Assembly (NCBI GenBank): GCA_026315105.1
Contig: CM048744.1
Coordinates: 24,965,759 to 25,029,758, forward strand
Direction: 5' to 3'
DNA length: 64,000 nt
From: Locusta migratoria
Lineage: Eukaryota; Arthropoda; Insecta; Orthoptera; Acrididae
Positions within the stretch are counted from its first letter, which is position 1, and every line of letters begins with the position of its first letter. A program made the translations under genes and the position numbers. Under the pieces are notes generated by a model. That model saw only the letters and a list, made by a program, of their open reading frames with translations, did no database searches and was not told the DNA's origin. Shown here piece by piece: positions 11,285 through 21,487 of this stretch.

Positions 11285-12691
11285 CATCTACATACATACT
11301 CCACAATCTGCCAAAAGGTGCGTAGCGGAGGGTACATAGTACCACAACTAGATACTTGCTTTCCTGTTAACCTCCAAATATAAAGAGAGAAAAACGAATA
11401 CTTGTATGCATCTTCAAGGGCCCTAATCTCTCTGATGTTATCACTGTGGCTTCATACGAAATGTAAATTGGTGGCAGTAGAGTCGTTCTGCAGTCCGCTT
11501 CAAATTTCGGCTGTCTACATTTCATCAACGGAGATTCACGAAAAGAACGTCGTCTTTCTTCCAAGGATCCCCAATTGAGTTCTCTGATCATGTCCGTGAC
11601 ACTCGCGCATTGGTCGCACCTATCAGTAACAACCCTAGCTGCTGGCCTCTGACTGTTTCCATGTCTTCCTTTAAAGTAATCTGCTGCGGGTCCCGAACAC
11701 TCCAGCAATACTCAAAACGTGGTCGTACACGCTTTTTACACGCGGTCTCCTTTACAGATGAAATACATCTTTCCAAAATTCTCCCAATAAACCGAAATCG
11801 ACTGTCCGCCTTAAAAGTGTCCTTACATGTTCGTTCCAGTTCATATCGCTCTGCAATGTTACGTCTAGATATTTGAACGACGCGACTGCATCAGCACTAC
11901 TAGTACTTTATTCGAACATTATTGGATTATTTTTCCTGCTGATGCGCATAACCTTACATTTTTCTACATCGAGAGCTAGCTGCCATTCTTCGCATCAACT
12001 AGAAATTGAAATTTTGTCTAAGTTATCCGGTATGCAGTTATAGTCAATTAAAGACGACACCCTCCCATACACCACAGCATCATCAGCAAACAGCCGCAAA
12101 TTACAATTTACTCTGTCCATTAGATCATTTATATAGATAGAAAATAATAGCGGTCCTATCACACTCCCCAGGGGCACGCCTGGCGACACACTCGTCTCTG
12201 ACGAACACTCGCCGTCGAGAACAACGTACTGCGTTCTATTACTTAGGAAGTCTTCCAGCCAGTCACAAATATGTGAACCTATTCCATAAGCTCGTATCTT
12301 CGTTAGCAGTCTGCAGTGTGGCACCGCGTCAAACTTTTTTTTGAAGTCGTGAAAAACACAATCCCCTTTTGCCCTTCATCCATGGTTCGCAAGATGTCAT
12401 GTGACAAAAGGGCAAGCTAAGTTTCACATGAACGATGTTTCCTAAACCCCTGCTGATTCATAGAAAGAAGCTTTTCCGTCTCAAGGAAATTTAATATATT
12501 CGAACTGAGAATATGTTCCAAAATTCTACAGGAAACTGAAGTCAGCGATATTGGCCTGTAATTATGTGGTTCAGTTCTCTTTCCTTTCCTATAAACGGGA
12601 GTTACCTGCGCTTTTTTCCAATCACTAGGAACTTTGCGCTGAATTATTCGCGAAAAATATTCTTTGTAAAACGGAACTGGTATTCCCCCAC
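11285..12691 (-). pseudogene. CR1/Jockey-like LINE, reverse transcriptase to 3' end
   Basis: Reading the reverse strand from 12691, the frame gives IPVPFYKEYFSRIIQRKVPS, then DWKKAQVTPVYRKGKRTEPH and NYRPISLTSVSCRILEHI (reverse transcriptase fingers). Next come VSPGVPLGSVIGPLLFSIYI and LFADDAVVY. The FADD motif is the catalytic centre of non-LTR reverse transcriptases. Then follows a thumb region (WQLALDVEKCKVM, SFKYLDVTLQSDMNWNEHV) and a C-terminal NWGSLEERRRSFRES. The 3' end reads ATGTAGATGTAGAA near 11285. Several frameshifts and stops break it. The family probably encodes an upstream endonuclease, which is missing here. Confidence 0.8.
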
Positions 12692-12960
12692 TTGAGCAAT
12701 ACTCATGACGGTGTTGGACGAGCATTCTATACACGGTCTCACTTACAGACGAATCAAAACTTCCCATAATTCTGCCAATAACCCGAAGCCAACCATCCGC
12801 CTTCCCCTCGAGTGTCCTTATACGCTCGTTCCATTTCAAATCGCTCTGCAGCGATACGCCTAGGTATTTAATTGACGCAACTCTGTCGAGCAGCACACTA
12901 ATAATACTGTATTTGAACCTTTCTCCCACTCATCTGCAACAATTAACACATGTACTCCAG
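12692..12960 (-). pseudogene. CR1/Jockey-like LINE thumb fragment, second copy
   Basis: The reverse strand reads MGERFKYSIISVLLDRVASI, then KYLGVSLQSDLKWNERI and SVSETVYRMLVQHRHEYCSS. This is the thumb region, which should follow the FADD motif. Here it comes before the reverse transcriptase N-terminal block at 12691 and is in the same frame with it. Two different partial copies are therefore joined head to tail, or the element is rearranged. The fused open frame (170 aa) is accidental. Confidence 0.7.
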
Positions 12961-13751
12961 TTCTACGTGAAGTATCTTTGCGATATACATTTGCTCTTCG
13001 CTCAATATTTCGGAGCTTCCTATGTCAGGATTCAGCCAACTTCAATCCCTTGGATTATTTGAGACCAACAAATTTCCTGCAATGCAGGAAATTCGGGGAT
13101 TTTGTTTCTGGTATTCTGAAAATTCGCCGCTAATATTGTAACAGTCGAAGAGTCTTTCTGAATCCGGCTTGATTTAACTGTCTGCATATCAGCTGATCGA
13201 CTGTCCAGTGTCCATCAGAACTGTCGCCTAGCGAGAATCCCTGCGTCGCAACAATTTTTGAACTGCTCTATCCACTTCTTCAAATTTGCGCACGATTCAT
13301 ATAATCTTAACCATAAACATTAGACATTATTCAGTATATATTTACGGGTTTTCTTGCCTCCAGCAAGTAAATAACCAATAACACAATGTTTCTCAACTAA
13401 TCTGTAACATTCACACCAACACGCAGTCTTGAAATATATTTTACAGGTTATAAACAAAACCATGGTGATACATCAGCTCATCAGGGCTAATCCCATCGAT
13501 TTTAACCTAAAGCCATGAAAGTACCAGACTTGCCCTAACAACGGGTTTTTCCCCGGACCAGTATGTCTTTTTCATTATTGAATGACTCTCGTACGTAAAA
13601 TTGTTCACTTGGCCCTGCTCGTCTAATTTATCGAATTTAATATTTTGCTTTGACGTGATTCCTGTACGTGCAAATGTAGGGATAAAAACATTAAACGTGT
13701 CACAAAGTGTAAGTGATATACGGTATTTTCTGAATCCGTGGATAATCGCCT
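12961..13751. other. no recognisable gene
   Basis: Both strands show only short frames. I recognise no TE protein or SINE box. It separates the CR1-like LINE from the RTE 3' end. Confidence 0.45.
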
Positions 13752-14236
13752 GCTGTTGTTGTTGTGGTCTTCAGTCCGCAGATTGGTTTAATGCAGCTCT
13801 CAACGCTACCCTGTCCTGTGCAAGCTTCTTCATCTGCGAATACGAACGGCAACCTACATACTCGTGAATCTGCTTAGTGTATTCCTCCCTCGGTCTCCCT
13901 TTACGATTTTTAACCCACATACTTCCTTCTAACGATAAGTTGACGATTCGTTGGTGTCTCAAAATGCGGCCAACCAACATATCCATTCTCTTAGTCATGA
14001 TCTGCCAGAAACTCCATTTCTTCCCAATTTCGTTGATCACCTGTTTGTTAATTACGTGTTCTTCTCATATAAGCTTTACCATTCGTCTGTAGCACCACGT
14101 TTAGAAATATTTTTGTCTGAACTCCTTGTCGACCACGGCTCACTTCCATTCAATGCTACACACGAGACAAAAGCTTTCAGAATGGATTTCCTAACTAGTA
14201 AATTAATATCACGTGTTAAAAAATTTCGCTTTCAAT
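13752..14236 (-). pseudogene. RTE-type LINE, 3' part
   Basis: The reverse strand reads RMDMLVGRILRHQRIVNLSL, then EGSMWVKNRKGRPREEYTKQ and IHEYVGCRSYSQMKKLAQDR. It stops at CGGACTGA, followed by AGACCACAACAACAACAGC, the 3' tail shared with the RTE copies at 24826 and 33852. Upstream it runs back to TNINLLVRKSILKAFVSC-like sequence with frameshifts. The rest of the same RTE, in the same orientation, lies at 15726-15970 beyond a Penelope-like insertion. The piece between them (most of the reverse transcriptase) is absent. Confidence 0.85.
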
Positions 14237-14287
14237 AAAATTCTTCCGGGCATGAGACCGCATCGTCATTATATAAAATCTACCGAC

Positions 14288-14320
14288 GTTTCGGCCACTG
14301 TTGCAGGCGGCCTTCATCAG
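14288..14320 (-). other. hammerhead-like module at PLE 3' end
   Basis: On the reverse strand CTGATGA is followed by one A, then a GGCC/GGCC stem with a 12-base loop, then GAAAC and CGTCGG. Flanking AGACC upstream and GGTCT downstream could form stem I, and CGTC with GACG could form stem III. The downstream cleavage-site bases do not match the usual UH, so activity is doubtful. Hammerhead motifs in Penelope-like elements are established knowledge. Confidence 0.6.
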
Positions 14321-14510
14321 GGTCTGTGTCTGACTGCTGAATATACGATCGCTTGGGGTTTATATATCAGCGGATGAGGGAGAGGAATGGGGACGTTGGT
14401 TTTCCTTTATTGGTGGTTACATTATTGCACGCCATTCGTGGAAAGGGGCGTTGATGATTGGTGTTTCAATGGCTTGTTTTTCATATGATTGGAGGTTGCA
14501 TTGTTCCTCC

Positions 14511-15722
14511 TTATTGGTCAAAATGGAAGTTTCCGATTGGCTTTTCATTACAAGTAGCTGTAGGCGGAATGGACCTGGGAGAACGGACAGCGGTTGTGGC
14601 GTGCCGCTGTTGACTTGTCGCCTGGCGCAGACGGCGGCGGGCCGGTGTTCTGCGTGTGCTCCACGCGGCCGCTGTGGTCTCCGTACCAGGGCAGTCTGCA
14701 AGAGTCATTCCGCGCGCGGTGCCGTCACGTAGCGTTGCAACTGCTGGCAGCCAAGACGCCGGCAGCCTGTAGCCATCCTCCCTGTCCATATTGGCGGGAT
14801 GCTTCGCTATTTCTATAGCCTCGCTAATCTTCCTCCTCGTTGAGAATGGTTGTTTCGCCAGTACGCGGGCTTCACCGAAAGATAATTGTTTTCCGCACTG
14901 ATTGTGGTGCTCAGAAACCGCTGACTTCGTGTGCTGTCCAAGCCGTATGTACCTTTCATGTTCAGAAAGCCTCGTGCTGATTGCTCCTCCGGTCTCTCCT
15001 ATGTAGACCAGGCCACACTCGCAGCTTATTTCATAGACGCCGGCATTACTCAGTTTGTCAACTGCTTCCTTAGTTGAACGTAAAAAATTCTTAGTCTTGT
15101 TGGTGCTGCAGAAAACTGGCTTGATGCCTGCCCGACGAAGAACCTTGACCACACGTTCAGTGACGCCCTGCACGTAAGGTAATAGGGCGATGCTTTGTGC
15201 TTCCTGCTGTTCCCCTCTATTGCTTTCATTCCTCCTGGACATTGTTTTATTTATCTCGCCCAGTCCACAGCCATTAGCCGCAAAGGTGCATCTGAGATGT
15301 CGTAGTTCCGCCTGTAGGTGATCGGCATCGCTGATCCTGTGGGCCCTCCTTGTTAGTGTTTGTAGGGCGGATTTCTTCTGCATGGGGTGGTGGTGGGAGG
15401 AGGCGTGGAGGTACCTTCCCGTGCTGATAGCCTTTCTGTACACCCTGTGGCCGAATTTACCATCAGACTTTCGGTAGACTTCAACGTCGAGGAAAGGCAG
15501 CGCCTCATTCTTTTCTACTTCTATTGTAAAATGTATTTTGCTGTGCTGTCGATTGAGATGTTCGTGGAAGTTGTGTAGCTCCTCTTCCCCATGTCGACAA
15601 ATGACGAAAGTGTCATCAATGTATCGCAGCCAGCATGCTGGTCGTAGTGGCGCTGACTGGAGAGCCGTTTCTTCAAATGCTTGCATGAAGATGTCTGCTG
15701 CAATCGGCGAAACAGAGGAGCC
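14511..15722 (-). CDS. Penelope-like reverse transcriptase / GIY-YIG endonuclease, 5'-truncated
   Basis: This open frame is 391 aa if counted from the first methionine at 15686, but homology starts further upstream at GSSVSPIAADIF. In Penelope-like elements one protein joins a telomerase-related reverse transcriptase to a GIY-YIG nuclease, which together copy the RNA into target DNA. Visible here are the motif C centre YIDDTF (about residue 23 from the methionine), PFLDVEVYRKSDG, a linker with RYLHASSHHH, and the nuclease block GVYEISCECGLVYIGETGG followed by TRLSEHERYI and AVSEHHNQCG. The fingers and motif A of the reverse transcriptase are gone, so it cannot work. The 3' two-thirds has no stop, which implies a fairly recent insertion. 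The last residues after about 330 may be out of the true frame. Confidence 0.85.
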   Translation of the reverse strand, partial: GSSVSPIAADIFMQAFEETALQSAPLRPACWLRYIDDTFVICRHGEEELHNFHEHLNRQHSKIHFTIEVEKNEALPFLDVEVYRKSDGKFGHRVYRKAISTGRYLHASSHHHPMQKKSALQTLTRRAHRISDADHLQAELRHLRCTFAANGCGLGEINKTMSRRNESNRGEQQEAQSIALLPYVQGVTERVVKVLRRAGIKPVFCSTNKTKNFLRSTKEAVDKLSNAGVYEISCECGLVYIGETGGAISTRLSEHERYIRLGQHTKSAVSEHHNQCGKQLSFGEARVLAKQPFSTRRKISEAIEIAKHPANMDREDGYRLPASWLPAVATLRDGTARGMTLADCPGTETTAAAWSTRRTPARRRLRQATSQQRHATTAVRSPRSIPPTATCNEKPIGNFHFDQ

Positions 15723-15725
15723 ATC

Positions 15726-15970
15726 TCATAAGATAAGTCATGATGTGAGTATTGCCTCGCGTGTTCCTACATTTCTCCTATATACAAACTGATCTTCGCC
15801 AAGGTCGGATTCTAACATTTATTCCATTCGTCTGTAAATAATTCGTGTTATTATTTTGCAACCATGGGTAGTTAACCAGATAGTTTTGTTATTTTCGCAT
15901 TTTACTGCATTTGCTTTCCTCGGAATTGCAATCACTATATTCTTCTTGAACTCTGAGGGTATTTTCTTTG
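15726..15970 (-). pseudogene. RTE-type LINE, reverse transcriptase N-terminal part
   Basis: The reverse strand reads IPSEFKKNIVIAIPRKANAV, KCENNKTIWLTTHGCKIITR, IIYRRME, one stop, then ESDLGEDQFVYRRNVGTREA. This is the fingers region of the RTE family, also seen at 23520-23730 and 32500-32720. It is the 5' partner of the RTE piece at 13752-14236 across the Penelope-like insertion. Its upstream end meets the 3' end of a CR1-like LINE at about 15972. Confidence 0.8.
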
Positions 15971-15972
15971 CC

Positions 15973-16692
15973 TCATACATCTACATAGATACTCTGAAAA
16001 TAACATTTAAGTGCCTGGCAGAGAGTTCATTAACCACTTTCATCACCATTGTCTACCGTTCCATTCTCTAATAGCGCGCACATTGATCGTTCCGTTTTCG
16101 ATCTGACTTCTGTTATTTAATTGGGATGGTCATGTCTCTCTAAGTAGGTGGGTGCTAGCAAAATATTTTCACATTCACAGTCGGTGATTGAAATTTCGCA
16201 AATAGATCTCTCCGCAACGAATAAAGTCGTTCTTTTAATGATTTCCACCTCAAATCGTGCCACATTTCCGTGACGCTTTCTCTCCAGTGACGTAATAAAA
16301 GAAAACGAGCTGCCCTTCTCTGACCGTTCTCAATCTCTTCCGTCAGTCCCATATGGTGAGGGTTCCAACAGTACTCCAGGAGAGGACGCACAAGTGTGAT
16401 GTAGGCAGTCTCTTTGGTGGAGCTGTTGCGTCTTCAAAGCTTTCTTTCAATGAAATGTAACCTTTGGTTCGCCTTTCCCACAATATTTTCTATGTCTTCT
16501 CTCCAGGCTAAGTTGTTCGTAATTGTAACTCCTAGGTATTTGGTATACTTTACGACCTTATGGTTTGACTGATTTATCGTGTAACTGAAATTCAGCTGAT
16601 TTCTTTTAGTGGTCATGTGTATTACTTAACACTTTTCATTATTTAGTGTTAATTGCCAGTATTCGCACCATGTTGAAATTTTGTCTAAATCG
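15973..16692 (-). pseudogene. CR1/Jockey-like LINE, thumb and 3' end
   Basis: The reverse strand reads NQLNFSYTINQSNHKVVKYT, then KYLGVTITNNLAWREDIENI and VGKANQRLHFIERKL, and then in another frame RPLLEYCWNPHHMGLTEEIE, NGQRRAARFLLLRHW and RWKSLKERLYSLRRDLF. This is the usual end of the CR1/Jockey-like reverse transcriptase protein. The element ends near 15978 in ATGTAGATGTATG. Its upstream half continues at 17598-17985 beyond a SINE insertion. Confidence 0.85.
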
Positions 16693-16808
16693 CTTTGGCC
16701 GACCGCAGTGGCCGAGGGGACTGCCAGTCATGGTCTGCACGGCCACTGCGGTCGGGGGTTCGAATCCCCCCTGGGGCATGGATATTTGTGCCGTCCTTAG
16801 TATTAGCT

Positions 16809-17504
16809 CTGAAGGAACTGAGATACCGACAGCCGTATGTATAATAAAATATTTATTCTATCACAACCAGTTTCGGCATTCCACTATGTCATCTTCAGGT
16901 CGCTGTGTATTAAACAAACCTAATCAAGTGACTAAGGCAAAAACATAAAAAAAACACTGAAAATACAATATTACAATATAGGAATGAAACTACTATTCAA
17001 TACCACATAAAGAATACATACAAATGTCGTCAACAATAACATTCCATTATTTTTTATTTTTTTAAATAATCGTATAATAGAGACATTACAATCCCAAAGC
17101 TGACAAAGGGAATGATAGCGAATGACTGAAGAGTCGTTTTTTGGCAAGAAAGCATTAACATGCTTGTCGGCATAGGCACATAACACTAAAAAGCTAGGAC
17201 AGCCCAAAAAATATCTAAGATTACAGAAAACATCCCACTGCAATATCACAAAAAATGACGAGTAAAGGTAATAGATAAAGACAAACTGTATTATGAACAT
17301 TATGGGCAAGTGCATAACTTTTTTTTATGTTTTTGCCTTAGTCACTTGATTAGGCTTGTTTAATACCTGAAGATGGCATAGTGCAATGCCGAAACTGGTT
17401 GTGATAGAATAAATGTTTTATTATACATATGGCTGTTGGTATCTCAGTTCCTTCAGACTCTTGACCAGCCGCTGTCCCGTTTCCACCAGCAATGGTGGAT
17501 TCAA
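16809..17504. mobile_element. palindromic element with hammerhead-like arms, inside a SINE
   Basis: Arms of about 145 bases pair in inverted orientation: TGAAGGAACTGAGATACCGA at the left, and TATCTCAGTTCCTTCA at the right. Each carries a module of CTGAAGA, one base, hairpin, GAAAC (16870-16898 minus; 17367-17395 plus). A duplication of the SINE sequence TTAGTATTAGCT (12 bases) flanks the insertion exactly. A 47-base tail lies after the right arm and ends with a hairpin (CCACCA, loop GCAA, TGGTGG; 17483-17498). The centre holds no recognisable coding sequence. Confidence 0.8.
17367..17395 (+). other. hammerhead-like module, right arm
   Basis: CTGAAGA is followed by one T, then GGCAT, loop AGTGCA, ATGCC, then GAAAC. 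Stem II is a perfect 5-bp hairpin. CTGANGA is compatible with the hammerhead core, in which the fifth base is free. The left-arm partner is 16870-16898 on the minus strand. Confidence 0.6.
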
Positions 17505-17597
17505 TTAGTATTAGCTAGTTCATGAGTAGTTTGTAAGTTTAGGGACTGATGACCCCGTAGTTAAGTCCCGTAAGCTCTGCAAACATTTGAACATTTT

Positions 17598-17985
17598 TCT
17601 AAATCGTTTTGTAGTTGCTTTTGATCCTCTGTTGACTTCACTAACCGATAAACGACAGCATCATCCGCGAGCACTCTAAAGGAGCTGTTGAGATTGTGTC
17701 GTATATCGTTTATAAACACAAGGAAGACTAGGGGACCTATAACGCTTCCCTGGGGAGCGCCCGACATCACTTCTGTTTTACTCGATGTCTTACCGTCAGT
17801 TACTACAAACTCTATCCTTTTTGATAGGAAATTGCGAATCCAGTCGCACAATTTGGGGCGATATTCCATAAGGACGCAATTTCATGGTGAAGTACAGTGT
17901 CGAAAGCCTTCCGGAAATCCAGAAATATGGAATCGATTTGAGATCCCTTGTCGACGGCAGCTATCACTTCATGTTTTTCCATACT
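17598..17985 (-). pseudogene. CR1/Jockey-like LINE, reverse transcriptase core
   Basis: The reverse strand reads SQIDSIFLDFRKAFDTVLHH (motif A; D of FLDF and D of FDTV). It continues KLCDWIRNFLSKRIEFVVTD, APQGSVIGPLVFLVFINDIR and FRVLADDAVVY (motif C, normally FADD, here LADD). One frameshift near 17870 breaks it. It is contiguous with the thumb fragment at 15973-16692 once the SINE is removed. Confidence 0.85.
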
Positions 17986-18085
17986 ATGTAGAACAATTTC
18001 TTCATGAGTGGCTCTCGTAACGACAATAGCAGTTCACAGAGAAATGATCTTCTCCAGGGGCCTTGTTTCTACTCAGATCTATTAG
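17986..18085 (-). pseudogene. RTE-type LINE, short fragment
   Basis: The reverse strand resembles the RTE segment at 32385-32490: AGATCTGAGTAGAAACAAGG, then GCCCCTGGA, and GAGAGCCACTCATGAAGAAA TTGTTCTAC-like sequence. It is fused directly to the CR1-like LINE at about 17985. Confidence 0.65.
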
Positions 18086-18169
18086 CCATGAAAAGTGTGA
18101 CAGAGCTGCAGTGGTGTACGGTGGATGATGGCCTGCCACACCTTTGAACTGGGTCAGTGCAGACACTGG

Positions 18170-18590
18170 TGGGCAGGGCCCGGCTGGAGCACGCGCCATG
18201 CCTCGCCATGCCTCGCCACGCAGCCGCGCGGTCCGTTTCATTAAGCGAGCAGCCGCCGCGCCGCCCCCAGCGCTCGGAATTAGAGGAGACTTTCATTAGA
18301 CGGCGGCCGCGGCGGTGCTCGAGGCGCGAGTATTAAAATCTGGCAGCGGGGGCGGGGGCGGCGGCTCTGAAGGATGTCTCCTCTGGGGGCGGCGGGGCTG
18401 CAGCGCGCCCTGGAGACCGCGGCTCGCAAATTAAAAGTCCCCCAGTGGCGGCGCCGCCCCCGTGTTCTCATCATGTCCACAGCCGGCCGGCCGTTGCGCG
18501 CGGATTGGTCTCAGGAGGCGCGCCGGCTGCAGCTGGTCCCGGTACTGATGACGGTGTCCTCAGCACTGCTGCGACCGGCGTAGCCTCCAG
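18170..18590. promoter_or_regulatory. strongly GC-rich CpG island-like region
   Basis: This is one of the most GC- and CpG-rich stretches of the window, with GGCGGCCGCGGCGG, GGGGGCGGGGGCGGCGG and GGCGGCGCCGCC blocks. TTAATTT/TTAAAA islands lie between them. I see no TE motif. Short overlapping frames on both strands reflect composition. It could be a host promoter, regulatory element or 5' exon. Confidence 0.35.
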
Positions 18591-20101
18591 GAATTACAGA
18601 CTGTTACACCTTCACCTGCAGGGGTGGACAAAATACCGTGCAGTATACTACTTGTTGCAAGCTGGCACCCAGTGGCTGACGTAATAAGGGGCAGGCGGGC
18701 GGGATAGACATTTCCTATCCAGGGAATTCGAAAAATTTCCAATTGGTGTGAAGAATGGCAGCTAGCTCTAAATGTAAAAAATGTAAGGTGATGCATAGTA
18801 CTACGAAAAACAATCCTGCAATGTTCTAATACATCATTAATAGTGAGCTTCTTGGTGCAGTCGTGTCGTTCAAATACCTACGCTCAACACTGCAGACCGA
18901 TCGGTCATTCCACGTGAAGTGTCCAAGGGCACGCAGCTAGACCATTTTCAATTGTGATGAAATTTGTACAGTATGTACCTGAGGGCCAGGCATGACCGTA
19001 AGCGAATTTTCAGGATCACCTGTAACTTGTTTCAAGTACTAGAGCCATTTCTGCGAAGACCACTTTTACCGACACCGAAAATTCGCTAAGAAATCTTCAA
19101 ATTTATCATTCCACTGTTCCTAATGTAAAAGAGCAAGATACTTGGCTCGTAGTATAGTGGTACTAATTTTTGTACACTACACACAAATGATACAGATAGA
19201 GTTCAGAAAGCAATGCATTTGGCATAATCTCAGTTGAAAATGGGCATCAAATTATGTAGCGAAAAATTTCCGCCATTGATTCATGAGACGTAAGTAGTGG
19301 GGAAACTGCGCTACAGACATGGTCTTTTGTCATACTTTTGTCTGTCTGGGTGTTTACTATACCACCAATTTGGGCCTGACTTGTGTGCTACGATCTTGTG
19401 ATATACTGTAACGATGACTGTGTCAAAATACACTCCTGTTCAAAGCCATGTATCTCAAAATGGACACGTACATTATTTTTATTGACACCATTCAACAGAG
19501 CATATTTCATTCTATTAGACGAACTGATTTTCATTTTGGTGTCTCTTTGGGTAAGGGGCAAATATGTCGCCTAAACTGTTGACTTTTTTGTAATTCGAGA
19601 AAAATTCTTGCGTTGGTTCACGGTAGCTATGCCACTACCAGACTCAGTGGCTCGTAGCCCCATCGCCTGGGGCTATGCCCGATAGCCATGCGAGGTCAGT
19701 TAGTGTGAGTTTCTTTACTGGAGTTTCCCAAGTTTGAATGTGCAGCTCCAGCAGGTTACCAAGCCGGATTATGAATATAGCAGGTTACAAGCCTGAATGT
19801 GGCTATCCAACAGGTTCCCAAGCATTGTTTGGATCTCTTCGTGGTTCTCAAGCCATAATACAGAATTCGTCAGTTGGTAAATGCTTTAATTTTTTTTTTC
19901 TGATGTCCAGAAACTATTGCTTCTGCCAAACTGCATTGCTGCCCAATCATTGAAGCAGCTGACTGCCTTTACCTGTTGTTCTGGAATCCAGCATGTGTCC
20001 CTTCTAGCAGGCCAATGAAATGATTGGTTATTCCATGAAAATGCATGAAATTAGTCAAGGCATCTTTTTCTACACTTAAAACTTCACAGACATTTCCTAT
20101 C

Positions 20102-20289
20102 GCTGCGGCGGAGCGGCCGAGCGAATTGAGGCGCTATGCTACGATTCGAGGGACCGTCGAATCCCCCCTCAGGGGCATGGATGTCCATGCTGTCTTTAGT
20201 ATAAGCTAGTTCATAAGTAGTTTGTAAGTTTAGGGACTGATGACCCCGTAGTTAAGTCCCATAAGCTTTATAATTATTGAACATGTTGA
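20102..20289 (+). mobile_element. tRNA-derived SINE
   Basis: The head is GCTGCGGCGGAGCGGCCGAG, then a weak B box (GTCGAATCCCCCC) and CATGGATGTCCATGCTGTC. The tail is TTTGTAAGTTTAGGGACTGA and ends TTGAACATGTTG. A perfect target-site duplication ACATTTCCTATC flanks it (20090-20101 and 20290-20301). Confidence 0.9.
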
Positions 20290-21200
20290 ACATTTCCTAT
20301 CCATTATTTTCCATCGTCAACGCAAGCGACATACTGACCAGGATGTAGTTCAGTAATGGCGGCATGTTTAGTAGAAACTTTAGCATATCGGTTAACATTT
20401 GCTATAAAAGACAACGAATCATTTTATACTCTATGAATCTGATGTCGCTTTTCATTAATTGGCTGAAAATGGTGATGATCTTTTGTACTAGACACTGTAC
20501 ATCCATCCTCAAAACTTTTTTCTGATAAATTTTTGCATATTCAATACTTTCTTTTTTTAACATAAATAAATTCAATGCCATGGATACATTATTTTTTTAT
20601 TTTTTTTTATTTTGCAGTATTCAAACAGATCAGTTGGTGTCAAGATATGGTAGTCAATTGGGCTCTTGTTGCTAAACGCGTAACTATGCCCCCCAGTTCC
20701 ATCACAAGGTGAATTCCAGAGGCTTCTTCCGAAAAAAAAAAAAAAAAAAATTCCATTAGGCAGTAATGCCAAAATCATTTTTATGATATCAGTGATTTAG
20801 GAAGCTCTTAAAATTTTTGTACCGTGCAGCAGAACCGTCGCAAAATAGTGAATATATGCTTAATTTCTTTAAAACTGCACTTCACGGAATTGATCAAGAA
20901 CGTTAAAAACACATGCACTGCAACTGTGTCATGTCTGAGGCAATCACAGATTGTGCAGTGAAATACTGATTCCTCGTGCCATTTAACGACATACAATATC
21001 ACAAAAGGACGCAATGCTGTAAAGGAACTTTCCTTAGAACAACAAGAATTACTTAATAGACGGAGTAATTTAAACTCTACTGAAAATGCTCAAATATGCT
21101 TCCATCATGAAACTTTACTCCTACAAAGATTTGCAATTTGAAGCGAAATTTTTGCACCTTACCCAAAGAAACACCAAACTGGAAATCAGTTTTTCTAATA

Positions 21201-21487
21201 GAATGAAATGTGCTCTGTTGAATGGTATCAACAAAAATAACGTGGTATGTGTCCATTATGAGATACATGACTTTGAACACGGGTATACTTTGACACATTC
21301 ATGGTTTTTAGCATATTCACAGGATCGTGCCAAATGCATTGCATAGAATGAAATGTGCTCTGTTGAATGGTATCAACAAAAATAACGTGGCATGTGTCCA
21401 CTATGAGATTCATGACTTTGAACACGGGTATACTTTGACACATTCATGGTTTTTAGCATATTCACAGGATCGTGCCAAATGCATTGC
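21201..21487 (+). repeat. 145-base tandem duplication
   Basis: The unit starting GAATGAAATGTGCTCTGTTG at 21201 starts again at 21346 with only a few differences (for example GTGGTATGTG versus GTGGCATGTG). The left arm of the same transposon has only one copy, so the duplication is later than the inverted repeat. Confidence 0.9.

Larger units (their letters stand above)
14237..15725 (-). mobile_element. Penelope-like element, 5'-truncated
   Basis: The element starts abruptly inside the reverse transcriptase (GSSVSPIAADIFMQAFEE) at about 15725. It runs through a C-terminal GIY-YIG nuclease region and ends near 14237 after CCGGAAGAATTTTATTGA. Close to its 3' end lies a hammerhead-like module. 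It is inserted in an RTE copy: RTE sequence ends at 15726 with CTTATCTTA and resumes at 14236. The intervening RTE part is missing, so the insertion was accompanied by, or followed, a deletion. Confidence 0.8.
16693..17597 (+). mobile_element. SINE split by a palindromic insertion
   Basis: The 5' half (16693-16808) has the head GGCCGACCGCAGTGGCCGAG, the B box GGGTTCGAATCCCCCC and CCGTCCTTAGTATTAGCT. The 3' half (17505-17597) has TTAGTATTAGCTAGTTCATG and TGTAAGTTTAGGGACTGATG, ending GAACATTTT. The SINE is flanked by TCTAAATCG on both sides (16684-16692 and 17598-17606), its target-site duplication in the CR1-like LINE. Confidence 0.9.

Noticed and set aside
16741..16780. tRNA gene at the B-box arm GGGGGTTCGAATCCCCCC
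   Set aside because: The sequence continues into a SINE tail with a target-site duplication. The same arm recurs in many copies, so these are SINE heads and not tRNA genes.
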